From the NCBI RefSeq assembly GCF_963678635.1, contig NC_087069.1, forward strand, positions 8,630,633 to 8,694,632: a DNA stretch of 64,000 nucleotides. Reading direction: 5' to 3'. Made by a program: the position numbers and the translations under genes. The stretch comes from Symsagittifera roscoffensis (lineage: Eukaryota; Xenacoelomorpha; Acoela; Convolutidae). The notes beneath the pieces are model-generated. The model did no database searches and had not been told where the DNA came from. It was given only the letters and a program-made list of their open reading frames with translations. Shown here in pieces: positions 1-10,047 of this stretch (its first letter is position 1; each line of letters opens with the position of its first letter).

Positions 1-1323
1 CCATGAGGATCATTCTTCCGGCGTTCCGACTTGCGAGGTTCCTCAAGATGTTATTCCACCTGACGACTCCCTCGTTGTGCCTTCTTCCTGCTGCTGTCAA
101 GCTTCTCGTGTTCATTGGCACAGTGCAAACGGTCAGTACCGCGCAATTGAATTTCTGCCAGAGGGTAGTAAACAAACACACCATCATTGACTCCCATAGT
201 GCTTCCTGCTCATCTGAACCTCTGGAGATGTCATTCGTCCCAACCATTGATTGGGGATCCTCCCTGGATTCATCAGTTCCACCATTCGATATAACTGGGC
301 TATCGTCGCGCCTCCAAAGGCCATCACCGTGGTGACCAACGAGGTCCTCAAATTCGATAGTACTCTGACCAAGCTGTCTCCCAGTATCAGATGAGATGTC
401 CCCAGTGGTGGTTGCTGCAGGTTTACTGCAGGGCTCCAAGTCGCTCGATTGAAGCAAGCTCTCGGATTTGTCTCCGGAACTCCCGTGAAATTATATTTCA
501 ATTGATTGTTCTTTTGTACGTCTATTATGCGAGACACTTTCTTCGCTGGCATCTTCTGTATTCTTCTCTCTGGGGCCTTCGAGCTCGCCATGAGTGGCGT
601 CACGTCACTTATCCCCTGTCTGATCACGGTCTGGGAGAGTCGTACTCTGCCCGCGTCGTCGATCGTTCCATAGGGTGCAGTCACCCCGGAACCTGGCGCA
701 TTCTTGTTGGCGACCAGTCGTCCAGCTGTCTCTATCAGCTTCCTCACCGTTTGTTCCACGACGGGGTCACCCAAGGTGTCATTAGGGTCCGGGATCGTAA
801 CTCGATTTGTCTCTGTCGGGAGCCTTGTCTCCGTTGTTTGACTCATTTCTCGAGGCGTCAAGAGCTCCATCGGGGACTGCCCACGAGGAATATTCCTTGC
901 AGGTATCACTTTCTCCACGGCCGTTGTCAACGCCATCTGTTCCGATTGCTCTTTGTAGTCCTGCCTCAAGCGCTCAATTTCTTGACCCTGCTTTTTGTTG
1001 CAGTCTTCGAACATTTTTCTCCACGTGTCTCGATCGTCCTCCATCTTGAGCATGCTTTTGGTCATCTCGTCCAGCTCCTTCTTCGTACTTTCCAGTTCAT
1101 CCTTCATCTCATCCAGATCTTGCATGGTTTGGTTCGTCTGAACCTTCTGTCCTACTTTCGCCCTCTTTGACGGCACAGCTGCTCTCAGTGGTGAACCAGA
1201 CGAGGCAGCCTCGCTGTTCATCTCCTGATGCATTCTCGTCAGCCCAGGTTTGAGCTTGGAGGGCATAGGCATCTCACCTGGTTGGTAAGTCCTAGAACTT
1301 CCCAATCCAGGCTCATTGGCCAA
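1..1323 (-). pseudogene. SGNH (GDSL) hydrolase-type accessory ORF of Gypsy copy 1, frameshifted, truncated by window edge
   Basis: Open frame 184-1323 (about 379 codons). An N-terminal coiled-coil, rich in E/K/M/D (roughly residues 70-130), is followed by a low-complexity region and a C-terminal SGNH fold start. The block I motif (HLILGDSLVRVL) is at about 365-390, and a block II-like FGGATIAQL is at about 295-320. The frame then shifts near 255. In the next frame the protein continues to base 1 with a block III GTND motif (codons at 230-241), followed by a stretch with PMNTR and VRWNNILRNLASRN. The block V D..H would lie outside the window. SGNH enzymes are serine esterases/lipases; whether this one is active is unknown. 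It sits 3' of pol where env-like ORFs occur. No ATG lies at the open end, so it was probably continuous with the 1325-1654 ORF. Confidence 0.72.
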
Positions 1324-1324
1324 G

Positions 1325-1654
1325 TCACTCCCTGAGATTCCCTGAGAGAGCCCCGTTTCTCCACCTCATCACTCTCATATTCGGGCGGTCTAGTACTCCC
1401 CTCTCTCCATATGCTGCCATCAACAGCACTTCCGTGGGGCGGTCCCCACGGTTGTCATGCCCCAAGATGTTGATCAGGGCGGTCAGCAACATGACTACCT
1501 CTGGGTCCTCCAGAGCGAAGTCTCGATCGATCAGCCGACGATAGATCGCATCTATCATCGTTCCTACATATGCCTCTGCCAGGTCCATCAATTCATCCAA
1601 GTTGAAATTGTCCATACTGTTCTTCAGATTTGAGTTGATTCGATTCGATTCCAA
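1325..1654 (-). CDS. small accessory ORF 3' of pol in Gypsy copy 1 (unknown function)
   Basis: 109 codons starting at an ATG (MESNRINSNL...), with a second ATG at MDNFNLDE. It is predicted mostly helical and acidic in its first half (MDLAEAYVGTMIDAIYRRL). It ends one base before the open frame of the SGNH ORF, so the two were probably one protein with the break at about 1323-1330. The first codons through MDNFNLDE are shared with copy 2 (around 17413-17450); after that the two copies are unrelated. I do not recognise the domain. Confidence 0.5.
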   Translation of the reverse strand: MESNRINSNLKNSMDNFNLDELMDLAEAYVGTMIDAIYRRLIDRDFALEDPEVVMLLTALINILGHDNRGDRPTEVLLMAAYGERGVLDRPNMRVMRWRNGALSGNLRE

Positions 1655-2014
1655 GGTTTCGACTCAAGTGAGCAATTAAATGATCAATCAGGATCTAGAA
1701 AAGAAGTCACAAATATCACACTTGTCAGTCTCACCTTAACATATATCGTTAAAATTTGCTTAAAAACAGTCCAGATAAAAAGATATTTATCCTAAAAGTT
1801 ATTAAAATCAATCGGTCTCTAAAGTTTTGGAATTCGACCTAAGATTGGACAGTCCAAACTTTGGATCTATTCCTAAGATCGTCATTCAGTTGTTCATGGT
1901 CACTAACCCCTTCTTACCCACGATCTTAATAACATAACACATAACATAACATAGCACACATATCACAGATTACATACAACTTAGTCTTTAGCCTAACACC
2001 CTCTCGCACGTCAC
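1655..2014. other. non-coding spacer between pol/macro and 3' accessory ORFs
   Basis: AT-rich, with no open frame of note. It is clearly homologous to 17460-17900 of copy 2, including a run of cataacacataacataac repeats at about 1930-1960 and 17740-17775. It could carry a splice acceptor for a subgenomic mRNA of the 3' ORFs, but I cannot assign one. Confidence 0.5.
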
Positions 2015-2680
2015 TCAGCCTATACTTAAGTAATATTTCTTATGTAAATATACTTGTATATTAGTATCAGAGAATATCACGTGTACAAGCGCGTACAATT
2101 CCCGAGGATGCAGTCGTCCTCTGTTTGGATCGTACACTAGAAGCGAGAGTTCCTTCACGTCCATTTCCACGAGGAAGTCCCTCAGCCTCGTCAAGGACAA
2201 GACTAGGTTCTCTGGGTCCACGTGCTGCTTCTCCGTCGCCGTCGTTACCAAGAAGCATAGGTATTTTCCCGGTATCTGCGACGCCGCCGGAAGTAAAGCC
2301 GTTACGCCCCCTATCCCTGGTCTTTGCTTCCAAAGGAATTCCACGTTTTTATATTCTCTCTTAAAATCTGCCGCTAACGCTGTCCTAAAACTCATGTCTG
2401 CTGTGATTGCTATTGCACATGTTCTTTTTGTGAGTATGAAATCACTGTCTGTTAGTATTATGTTACTTGAATATTCATTTGGTAAGTTAAAATATGACTC
2501 AACTACCCTACCTATGTCAGGTTTCTTAGGTTCTTCGCCTGTTTCTGCTTCTAAGTCTCCTGTTTCTCTTGCTACTCTTAATTTTTTTATTATCAAGTTT
2601 TCAGTGTGTGTAAGTCCTACCCCCATTCCCCGGACAAAAACATCCATCGACGTCCCCGTCGATCGCATACCGGGTATCAA
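2015..2680 (-). pseudogene. macro-domain (ADP-ribose-binding-like) C-terminal part of Gypsy pol, copy 1
   Basis: 221 open codons, same frame as the integrase segment upstream. From about residue 85 it reads like an OARD1/TARG1-type macro domain: CAIAITADMSFRTALAADFK matches the start of the fold, GGVTALL and KYLCFLVTTAT match the central strands, and DPENLVLSLTRLRDFL plus VKELSLLVYDP match the helix-strand before the ligand loop. The final segment SDTNIQVYLH matches the last strand. The catalytic loop of TARG1 (G-C-G-L-D) is replaced by NRGRLH, so the key Asp is absent. If expressed it might bind ADP-ribose rather than hydrolyse it (inference). The preceding 80 residues (LIPGMRSTGTSMDVFVRG) are unfamiliar. 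Upstream the frame is broken by TAC to TAA near 2756. Confidence 0.68.
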
Positions 2681-2755
2681 GTCGAGGTTAGAAGCTGGAA
2701 TGAGTAGTCGTCCTTCCTGGGCAGCCCAGGAAGGATCATCTCGTGCGGTCTTGAT

Positions 2756-3028
2756 TTATTTCATGCTTTCACGATCTACGTCTTGAATCGTGACGCTGGT
2801 CCCCTCTGGGTCCGAGGTCATTTCGTTCAGCCACTTTAGGACACGCAGGTTCGTCAAGTCTTGTTCATATGACTGCTGTTGCTCGTCGTCGAATTCTACC
2901 TCGGATTTCGACCGGTCGTCGACCCACTCATCATCGTGATCATCGACTATGTCAATGTCTTGTGACACAGTTATTTCTTCTAGACCCACTACTTCCTCCA
3001 CTATCTTCTTCAGATCTATCCTATCCAC
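2756..3028 (-). pseudogene. pol segment between integrase and macro domain, copy 1
   Basis: About 90 codons of acidic sequence (DDHDDEW, DDEQQQ), ending at a TAA after ...DRESMK. The corresponding codon in copy 2 (near 18550) is TAC and the frame reads on into the macro domain, so this is a nonsense mutation and not a genuine gene end. It links the integrase tail to the macro domain in the ancestral polyprotein. No catalytic motif was seen. Confidence 0.6.
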
Positions 3029-3043
3029 TACAAAGTCGTCACC

Positions 3044-4840
3044 TTAAGGATTGTGTTTCTTTCTGGGTCTTGTCCCGTCCTTCTGACGAGTCTGTATCGT
3101 GAACGGAAGATCAGGTTTCAAGTTCCTGGGCACCTCTATCTGTTCGGGATCCTGCCAATCCTCGTCTGCGTAGAGTAAGGTTTCATCGTCCGCTTCGATC
3201 ACCTCGTTTGGATCCAGGTCCAGCGGTGTGTCCGTTCCTTCCTCCACGACTTCGTTTCCATCGTTCTTCTCCCTGGTGCCCTTCTCGTTGACCTCACAAG
3301 CAGGATCCATCATTAGATAATCCCCTTCTTCCATATCTGCAGGTATACACCAGTCTTCTGTCGATGGATTGTGTGGCTTGATGTTCTCGTAGTGGGCGGC
3401 TCGGCCAGTACTCAGTCTATAAAAGCGTCCCTCCTGGTACACCTCTGTAATCATGAAGGGTCCCCTCCACTTTTTTAGGAGCTTTTTCGTCCCTTTCGGT
3501 GGTATAACGTTCTGAAATACCCATACGTAGTCTCCCACCGAGTAAGCTTTTGCACCAGCTGCTTTCTTGTCGAATCTTTTCCTCTGCCTTGCCTGTGCTT
3601 GCTGAGTATTTCGTCTACACAAATCGTTCAACTCCTGTTGGCGTCTGATCACATCCCTCACGTAGACCTGTGGAGACGTTTTCTTTCCTTCATACTCTGG
3701 GTAGAAGACGGTTAAGGGTAAAGACTTCTCGTGTCCAGTTAGCATCATGCGTGGACTGACTCCGGTGGTGGAGTGTTGCGTGCTGTTATATGCTCCCATC
3801 ACCTGTGGAAGGTATCTGTCCCTTTCGGTCATGTACCTGGAACAATATACTCTCAGCATCGACACCAACGTCCTATTCTGTCTTTCCACTAAGCCATTCG
3901 TCTGAGGGTGGTATGTCGTGCAGTGAGCCTGAGCGACCTGTGAGCGTCTCATAAGCTCTTTCGTAAGCTCTCCTACAAAAGCTGTTCCATTATCCGATTG
4001 AAACGTCATCGGACAGCCATGTCTCGCTATCCACGTATTGATCAGGTGGTCGCATGTCTCTTCCGCCGAGGCAGTTATGCAGGGCACGGCCTCTGCATAC
4101 TTCGTAAAATGATCTATCATGACCAACACCTGATTATAACCACTGTCTGTCATGGATATCTTCTGGTGACCTATCTGCACCACCTCATTGAATTCAGACG
4201 ACTCGACCGATTGTAATGGAAATCGCAGCTTCCTTGGATCCTTGACCTGTTGGCATGACAGACATGCTGTTACCCACTTCTCACATGCCTTTTTCATTCC
4301 AGGCCACTCAAAGCGCTTCAGGATCCTCTGATATACTTTATCGATCCCCTGATGGCCCATCTGATCATGCGACCTGAATAATAGTTCTGTCTGATAGAGT
4401 TGGGGTAACACTATCGCGTTATACTTGTATAGGACTCTGTCTTCTTCTCTTCTTTTACAAGCCACAATCCCGTACTTGTTCAAATATAACCTCCCTTCCT
4501 TCTGCATGAAGTACTGTCTCAGGATGCGATAACTATCTTCCTCGAGATCCCCTTTATCCGAAGAACCATTCTCGATCCACCTTTTCAGGTTGCTTGTCAT
4601 GCGATCATTTCTCTGCGCCCTTAGAAGATCCGAGAGTCTGTATCTCGCCTTTAAGTACGTCTTCATGACCCTCATCTGACTATTCAGCTCGTTGGGCTGG
4701 TTTGTGTCTTCTTCCATCTTAACGCACCAAATCTTCGCCAACGGCTGTGTTTCTTGTTTAAACGGCTGAAGATCAGTCCTGACTACCTCTTTCTGCGGCA
4801 ACAGACTTATCGAACGTTTCGATACCGCTATTGTCTCCAA
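3044..4840 (-). pseudogene. Ty3/Gypsy integrase, copy 1 (first catalytic Asp lost)
   Basis: 598 open codons, the longest intact part of this copy. Residues 158-196 form the H2C2 zinc-binding module (H158, H163, C193, C196; KRFEWPGMKKACEKWV between). The core has QSDNGTAF with D283 and HPQTNGLVERQNRTL with E319, exactly 35 residues apart. The position of the first catalytic Asp (residue 224, VVQIGHQK) is Gly (GGT), whereas copy 2 has Asp (GAT) at 19939-19941. A GPF module (KKWRGPFMITEV) follows at about residue 465, then an acidic tail. The enzyme would join viral DNA to host DNA, but without the Asp this copy is expected to be inactive. The open-frame start is not a true initiation codon; it is part of gag-pol. 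Confidence 0.92.
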
Positions 4841-5098
4841 ATCATCCGCTGCGCTGTCAAAGACTCTTTCGCTTGGTATAAGTTAGCGATCGCTGTCAGG
4901 ATCCTGGTACACCTCTCTGTCCAGATCCCTTGCCCGAGTTTCCACTAGTAGTGTGTGGATCGCTAGGTCGGACAGTTCTGATCCCGAGCTCGAGTTCCTG
5001 TCTGAATAGGTGTCCATTCCTGAATTTCGGGAATTGTCATCCGTTGAAGAGGTTGTGCTGGAGACTGCACGCCCCTCCAGATCATGTCTGCGCCTTCT

Positions 5099-5677
5099 TC
5101 ACATCCATCTGAACTCCCCGGACAAAACTCTGTTCTCTAGGTCCTTTTTCTCATCAGGAATTTTCTCGTCAATCTCAGACTCCCCGGACAAACTTTCTTG
5201 TCCCGGGTGTTGATCTTGTGATCGCTGGTTCTTTTCATCATTCGTCTCCCCGGACAAATAGTCTTGCAGCCGACTTTGTTCTACCTTTTTACCTTCCTTA
5301 TCCTGGTCCACGAAGGTGACGGTTTTCTTTCGATTGCTGCCTCCCTGTTCTTTCTGTCCGTAAGAAGTACTGGTTAAAATCTCTTGGGGTATTGAGGATA
5401 CTAGTTGCTGAACTATTGACCTACAATCCCTCTCGTTGTCTCTGTGTTGTCGTATTGACAGCATGATCTTCAACTTCTCACTGACTGTCAGTGATGCCAT
5501 GGCTGCTGCCCACTCGGGGTCGTCTCTGGTCACTTCTCTCTCTAACAACCTTCCCAGCATCCGCATCACTTGCGGTGTGACCTGCACCGTTCCATTCAAT
5601 AATGAGAGGCTGTTTATGTTCATGCGAGAGAGTTCTTGCTGGACCAGGTTTGAGCGCAGCAACAGATCCAAGGGCAC
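5099..5677 (-). pseudogene. pol linker between RNase H and integrase with repeated LSGE motif, copy 1
   Basis: 192 open codons in the integrase frame. A helical N-terminal part (EVTRDDPEWAAAMASL) is followed by a charged tail with three LSGE repeats (DYLSGETND, SLSGESEID, VLSGEFRWM) spaced about 23-25 residues apart. At DNA level each is ctccccggaca on the plus strand (about 5115, 5181 and 5250). A TGA after FRWM replaces an Arg codon of copy 2. A TAA near 4887 replaces a Tyr codon. The repeated peptides could be protease cleavage sites or simple repeat expansion (inference). Confidence 0.6.
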
Positions 5678-5700
5678 GGGGTCCCTTTTGGATAGGATTT

Positions 5701-6585
5701 TTATCTCGGCTGCTTTCTCGACAGGTAACTCAGGATCTCTGTGTCACTCAAGACCTTGCTGCCGTATGCAATGGGACGGAGAACCGTTCTTCCGTTCCAT
5801 TCTTGCTCTTGATGCAATATTCCTGAGATGGCTACTACCCTTGCGTCTGTGTCAAGAACATACATGCCCTTTTCTGTAGGCATGCCTAGCACTGGCGCTT
5901 CGTACAGTTCCCGCTTTATGTTCTCGAAGGCAAGTTGTGCTTCATCGTTCCATTCGAACTTTTTCCCTTTGTTGCGCAATAGCTTTTGCATCGGATACAC
6001 CTTATCCGCATATCCTTTTATGAACTCCCGGTAGTAATTGGCAAACCCTAGGAAGCTCAGGAGCTGTGTGTCCGTTCTGGGAGCTTTCCATGTCAACACT
6101 ACTTCCACTGCTTCCGGGTCCGGTCTCACACCATGCCTGTCCACCATTCTTCCCAGGTACTTAATCGAATCCCTAAGGATTTCACATTTCGATGGTTTGC
6201 ACTTCAATCCTGCCCTTTTCATGCATCCAAAGACCTCATCGAGCCTATCAATGTGATCTTCCAGGGTCGGTGTCGCTATGACTACGTCATCCACGTAACA
6301 CATCACGAGATTCCCGTACTTCTTGGTCACTCTCGTCAAAGCCTGAGCCATCAGTCTTTGAAAAGTGGCCGTTGAATTGCACAAGCCGAAGGGCATCCTC
6401 TTCCACTGGCACAATCCCAATTCGCACGCGAATCCGGTTTTCTCTCTATCCTTCTTCCGCAGAGGGACCTGCCAGAAGGCAGAACTCAAGTCCAATGTGG
6501 TTAGGATCTTGGCATCACCAAGCTTAGAGAGGCTCTCGTCTATCCGCGGTATCGGGTGCGCATCTTTAATTGTTACCGCGTTCAA
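5701..6585 (-). pseudogene. reverse transcriptase and truncated RNase H, Gypsy copy 1
   Basis: 294 codons. The RT active site has D32 in LDLSSAFWQVPL and YVDD at 97-100; RMPFGLCNSTATFQRLM is the motif before it. The connection domain has LGFANYYREFIKGYA (about 179-193). RNase H begins with MYVLDTDARVVAISGIL (about 241-257) and IAYGSKVLS, then breaks: codons after SDTE jump to the linker, deleting the centre and end of RNase H. Copy 2 keeps that missing part and lacks the beginning. The frame differs from both neighbours, through a G-run indel near 6625 and through the deletion near 5735. Confidence 0.93.
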
Positions 6586-6607
6586 GTAACGAAAGTCGCA
6601 ACAAAAT

Positions 6608-7915
6608 CTAAGCTGCCCCTTTCTTTTTCGCCATTACTACCCCGCAAGCCCATAACGATTTCGAGGGTTCTATCATGTCGTATTCAAGCAACATTTCTAT
6701 TTCCGCTCGGCACGCTTCCAATTTGTGTGGCGTCATTCGTCTTGCGCCTTCCCTGTGGGGAACGGCGCCCTCTTCAAGTTCGATTTCGTGTTCGACGAAA
6801 TTACAGCAACCGATATCCGCCTTATGTTTTGAAAATACATCTGCGTTCCGATTTAGGAGGTCCCGCAATTTTTCGAAATCTCCCTCACCTATTTTCCCTT
6901 TTAAATGTTCTATCTCTGGCAAAACCGGTTTGTCAGATTCTAGTTCATATGACGAGGGGCGTTCCGGAAAATTCGAGCAGCTTGATAAGTCGTCGTCCGT
7001 TTCGGATTTCATTGAAAACAATTTATGAATAGATTTTAATTCATTAATCCTCTTTAAAATTTTATCTTTACTAGCATGATAAGGAGAGTCTTTCACACTA
7101 TGTTTCTTCAAGTTTTGTGTCTCCTCATAGTCGGTCCTCATCGGCAAAGCGTAGCCAAGCTTCTTTCCACGCTTGATTGAAACCGTGGTGTCCAGTGTGT
7201 TCAATAACACACTGACACACAGTCCGTTTCGCGTTACCGAGAAGCTCCGGCCTAAAATCACCGAACTCTGACTATTTGGATTCGGTACTAAGCAAACCTG
7301 TTTACTATCACTTAACAAATTCAAATTCCTCATTCTAAAAATTGCCACCACAGCTTGTCCTGGCTGTAGTTTTACTTTTCTATCTAAACAAATTTGTACC
7401 TTGTTTTCGTCTGTTATTATCCTTTTAATTGGTTTCTTAACATACTTCCGGTCCGGGTTTCTAATCCGTATCAGACCGTTGTTCAAGTCAATCATCACGT
7501 CAAAATTCCTGACAAAATCTCTGCCCAAGATGAATTGGTCGGCGTCGTCCAAATTCTCTACCACCAGGAAGCTCATCCAAAGATCCCGTCCTCCCATGTG
7601 GAGGACCGTTATTGGTGTTCTTCCGGCTACGTAAATAGCTCCTCGATTGGCGGCGGCCAGTCGGATATTCGTTGGAATTAGATCTTCCCTCGTGAAGCCC
7701 ATTCTTTCCCAAGTTTTTATCGGCATCACACAGTCCAGAAGCCCTGTGACTCCAATTTTTGTTCCGTTGGTGTCGAGCAGATGTGCAGTCACATCTGCTT
7801 CATACCCAATGTGTACTGCATCTTGTTCCATCATGGCGTCATGGCCTATCCTGCGGACTTTGAGTTCCTCCTCACCCAAATATATCTGCCCTATTTGGTC
7901 ACTATCTGTTGTCAC
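6608..7915 (-). pseudogene. aspartic protease and RT N-terminus, Gypsy copy 1
   Basis: 435 codons. The retropepsin fold is recognisable from the LLD...VMPIKTW active-site region and FILGRDFVRNFDVMIDL near the C-terminus of the domain. In this copy 15 bases at about 7727 are missing, removing the residues after the catalytic Asp (copy 2 reads DTRAVVS there). From about residue 330 the RT N-terminal region begins (IGCCNFVEHEIELEEG, WACGVVMAKKK). It stops where a run of G residues (4 here, 5 in copy 2) shifts the frame. Protease would process gag-pol; this copy should be dead. Confidence 0.85.
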
Positions 7916-9208
7916 CTAAGTCCTGGTGTAGATACTGATTCCATCCACGTTCAGCATCACTTGATACGGCCCATAGACCTCTAGGTAGCGTCCATGAAGT
8001 TTCTTCACGCGAGGGCCACCCGTTTTTAGTAGTGCTCGCACAGCTCTCGACTCGGTGCGTGGCTCCACCTGCCTCAGATAATCTGCATATGTGTCCAAAT
8101 GCATCAAAGTGAACTCGGATGGTTCACTTAAATTTCTGGTTATCTGATGTCCAGCCACTGAGATTATCGACTGTATCTTGCTTCCTTGCGGCACCATGCC
8201 GAACCTCTGACCGGAGATCACATTAAGTTTCATGCTCAAACTGCTCGGTGCTTTAGTTTCTTCGAACTCCGTTGCTTCGAAGGTATTCAGTTGCTCCTGA
8301 AGTTTCTCATTCTCCAGTTCAAGTTTCACTTTTTGTTCGATCTCTTTCGTCACCAGTTCCTGCTGCACTCTATTTAGAGCATCCCTCGCGGCTGCCCTAT
8401 AATCAATCTTGAAGTCATCGGCCGCAGTTGCTGGTTCCGGTTCACGTGTCTCTTCTGTTTTCGCTTGCTTTTTCTTTGCCGCCAGCTCATAAGGTTTATC
8501 TTTTCTGCGTGCCTCCGCTTCACTCAACAGGCGAGCCTTACTGGCTTTCACTCCCGACAAAGCTTCTTCATGCCTTGGATGCTTGATGTCTGCCACTGCA
8601 TCCCAGAATTGCTGACAATCTGATTTAAAATGACCTTCAAAGTTGCAAAAGAAACACTTCAGACCGAATTTCGCAATTACTCCTCTCATGAAATCCTCAT
8701 GGTCCAATTCTGACGCATCATCGTCCTCGAGGCTAAAGCCTATTGCTTTCATGCCTTGTTTGTAAGTTGGGCATGCTGACACATGATGGTCCGTTGAACT
8801 GCAATTGGCATCATCCCTCGGTTTGTACCAATTGTTCCCTTGGTTTGCTGGTTCGTTGTTAAAATTGCCATAATTGTTTTTGTAGTATCCAGATCTCGAA
8901 GGAGGTTTCAACAAAAGATACTCTTTTGACTTGAGCCTCAACTCCTCTGGTGTTGGCGCGTTGGTTGATAGTGGTCTGTAATGCGTCGCTAGCATTGTTC
9001 GAAGTTCATCATTCTTCACACCATCGATGAATTTTGAAGCTACTGCCAGGTTGATCCTTCGGTTTGACTCATCCGGTTGGCTGCGTCTTCTCAGCATTTC
9101 CAAGTCGTCTAGAAACTTGTCTATCGTTTCATCTTCCCGTTGTCTCCGTTTCTCGAAGCGCATCATTGCTTGGTGCCCCTGCACCCCTGATCCAAAACGG
9201 TTTAACAA
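7916..9208 (-). pseudogene. gag capsid C-terminus and nucleocapsid, Gypsy copy 1
   Basis: 430 codons in the protease frame. The capsid-like part (QGHQAMMRFEKRRQREDETI, LRTMLATHY) is followed by two zinc knuckles. The first, ...NCSSTDHHVSAC, has lost its leading Cys through a short deletion relative to copy 2. The second, CFFCNFEGHFKSDC, fits C-x2-C-x4-H-x4-C. A helical coiled-coil (residues about 270-300, VKLELENEKLQEQLN) precedes the protease region. It ends at a TAG where copy 2 has TAT (Tyr), so gag and pol were one reading frame in the ancestor. Confidence 0.85.
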
Positions 9209-9244
9209 GATTTCGAAGATTTTCTTGGCTGTGTCACGCTGATA

Positions 9245-9928
9245 TTACTTCTTGGCCATGACACAGTTCCGGGCTGTCCCTTCCAAGTTGCTAGTGAGCG
9301 CACTGCATTCCTGTCTCTCCGACAAGTCCTCTTCCTCAAAATGCAGCTTCATTACCTCTATCCAGGTATCAATACAGCCATCAGATTCGTCTTTATAGCA
9401 TCTTGGTTTCTTAAAGACTCTTCTGGACTTCTCACTGCGTTCATTGGTTCTGGATAACCTTGTAAGGAATGTCTCCAAAGACCTGTTTAGGGGTTCAAAG
9501 GCTGTGGCCATTGCCGTAGCATCCCTTGAGTGTCCCGCCTGAGTGTCCTCACACCTTGTCAAAGGCTTGGTAAGCGGTGCATCCCTGCAATCCGAATCGC
9601 CGTGAGTGTTTCCCGCTTGGCCCACATGACTCCTCCCCGGGCTTGCATGCCCTCTGTTACCGGAATCACTTCTCCCAGTCGCATGTGTGCCTTGCGTTGG
9701 TCGTTCATTAGAGGTCTGTCTGTTCCCCGTTGAACTTGCTCTACTGTTCGGCCCCCATGTTCTATTATCCCTTGTGGCATAGCCTGTTGAACTGCCCCTG
9801 CCTCTAGTGGATCCATATGTCCTCCTTTTTTGATGGTCATTGAAGTTCACCTTCGGCTCCCTGCTGGGACCTCCCGAGTTTGGTTCCCCTTCTTTTGGTC
9901 CACTCTTGCTGCTTAGTAGCCCGTCCAA
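9245..9928 (-). pseudogene. gag central region (basic linker and capsid start), Gypsy copy 1
   Basis: About 227 codons. The first 120 are low-complexity, rich in R, G, S and N, suggesting RNA binding. From about residue 150 a retrotransposon-gag-like segment begins (FEPLNRSLETFLTRLSR, CIDTWIEVMKLHFEEEDL, LEGTARNCVMAKK). The terminal TAA replaces a CAA (Gln) of copy 2 around 25160 and interrupts the capsid domain that continues at 9208. Confidence 0.75.
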
Positions 9929-10047
9929 CCATCCATGATTGCCTGAGTTCGCCTCTCCATCATCGCGTCTTTCTTTGTGTCAAGAGTCCCAAGAGACTGC
10001 TCTTGCTGAATTCTCAACTTCTCCATGTCGTCTCTTAAGCGTAACTC

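Noticed and set aside
391-1170. 259-codon open frame on the plus strand opposite the SGNH ORF
   Set aside because: It mirrors the codon bias of the minus-strand ORF, has no recognisable domain and no equivalent in copy 2.
6608-6640. Programmed frameshift between protease and RT at an A/G-rich run
   Set aside because: Copy 1 has four G residues and copy 2 five, needing shifts of different sign. A slipped homopolymer explains both better.
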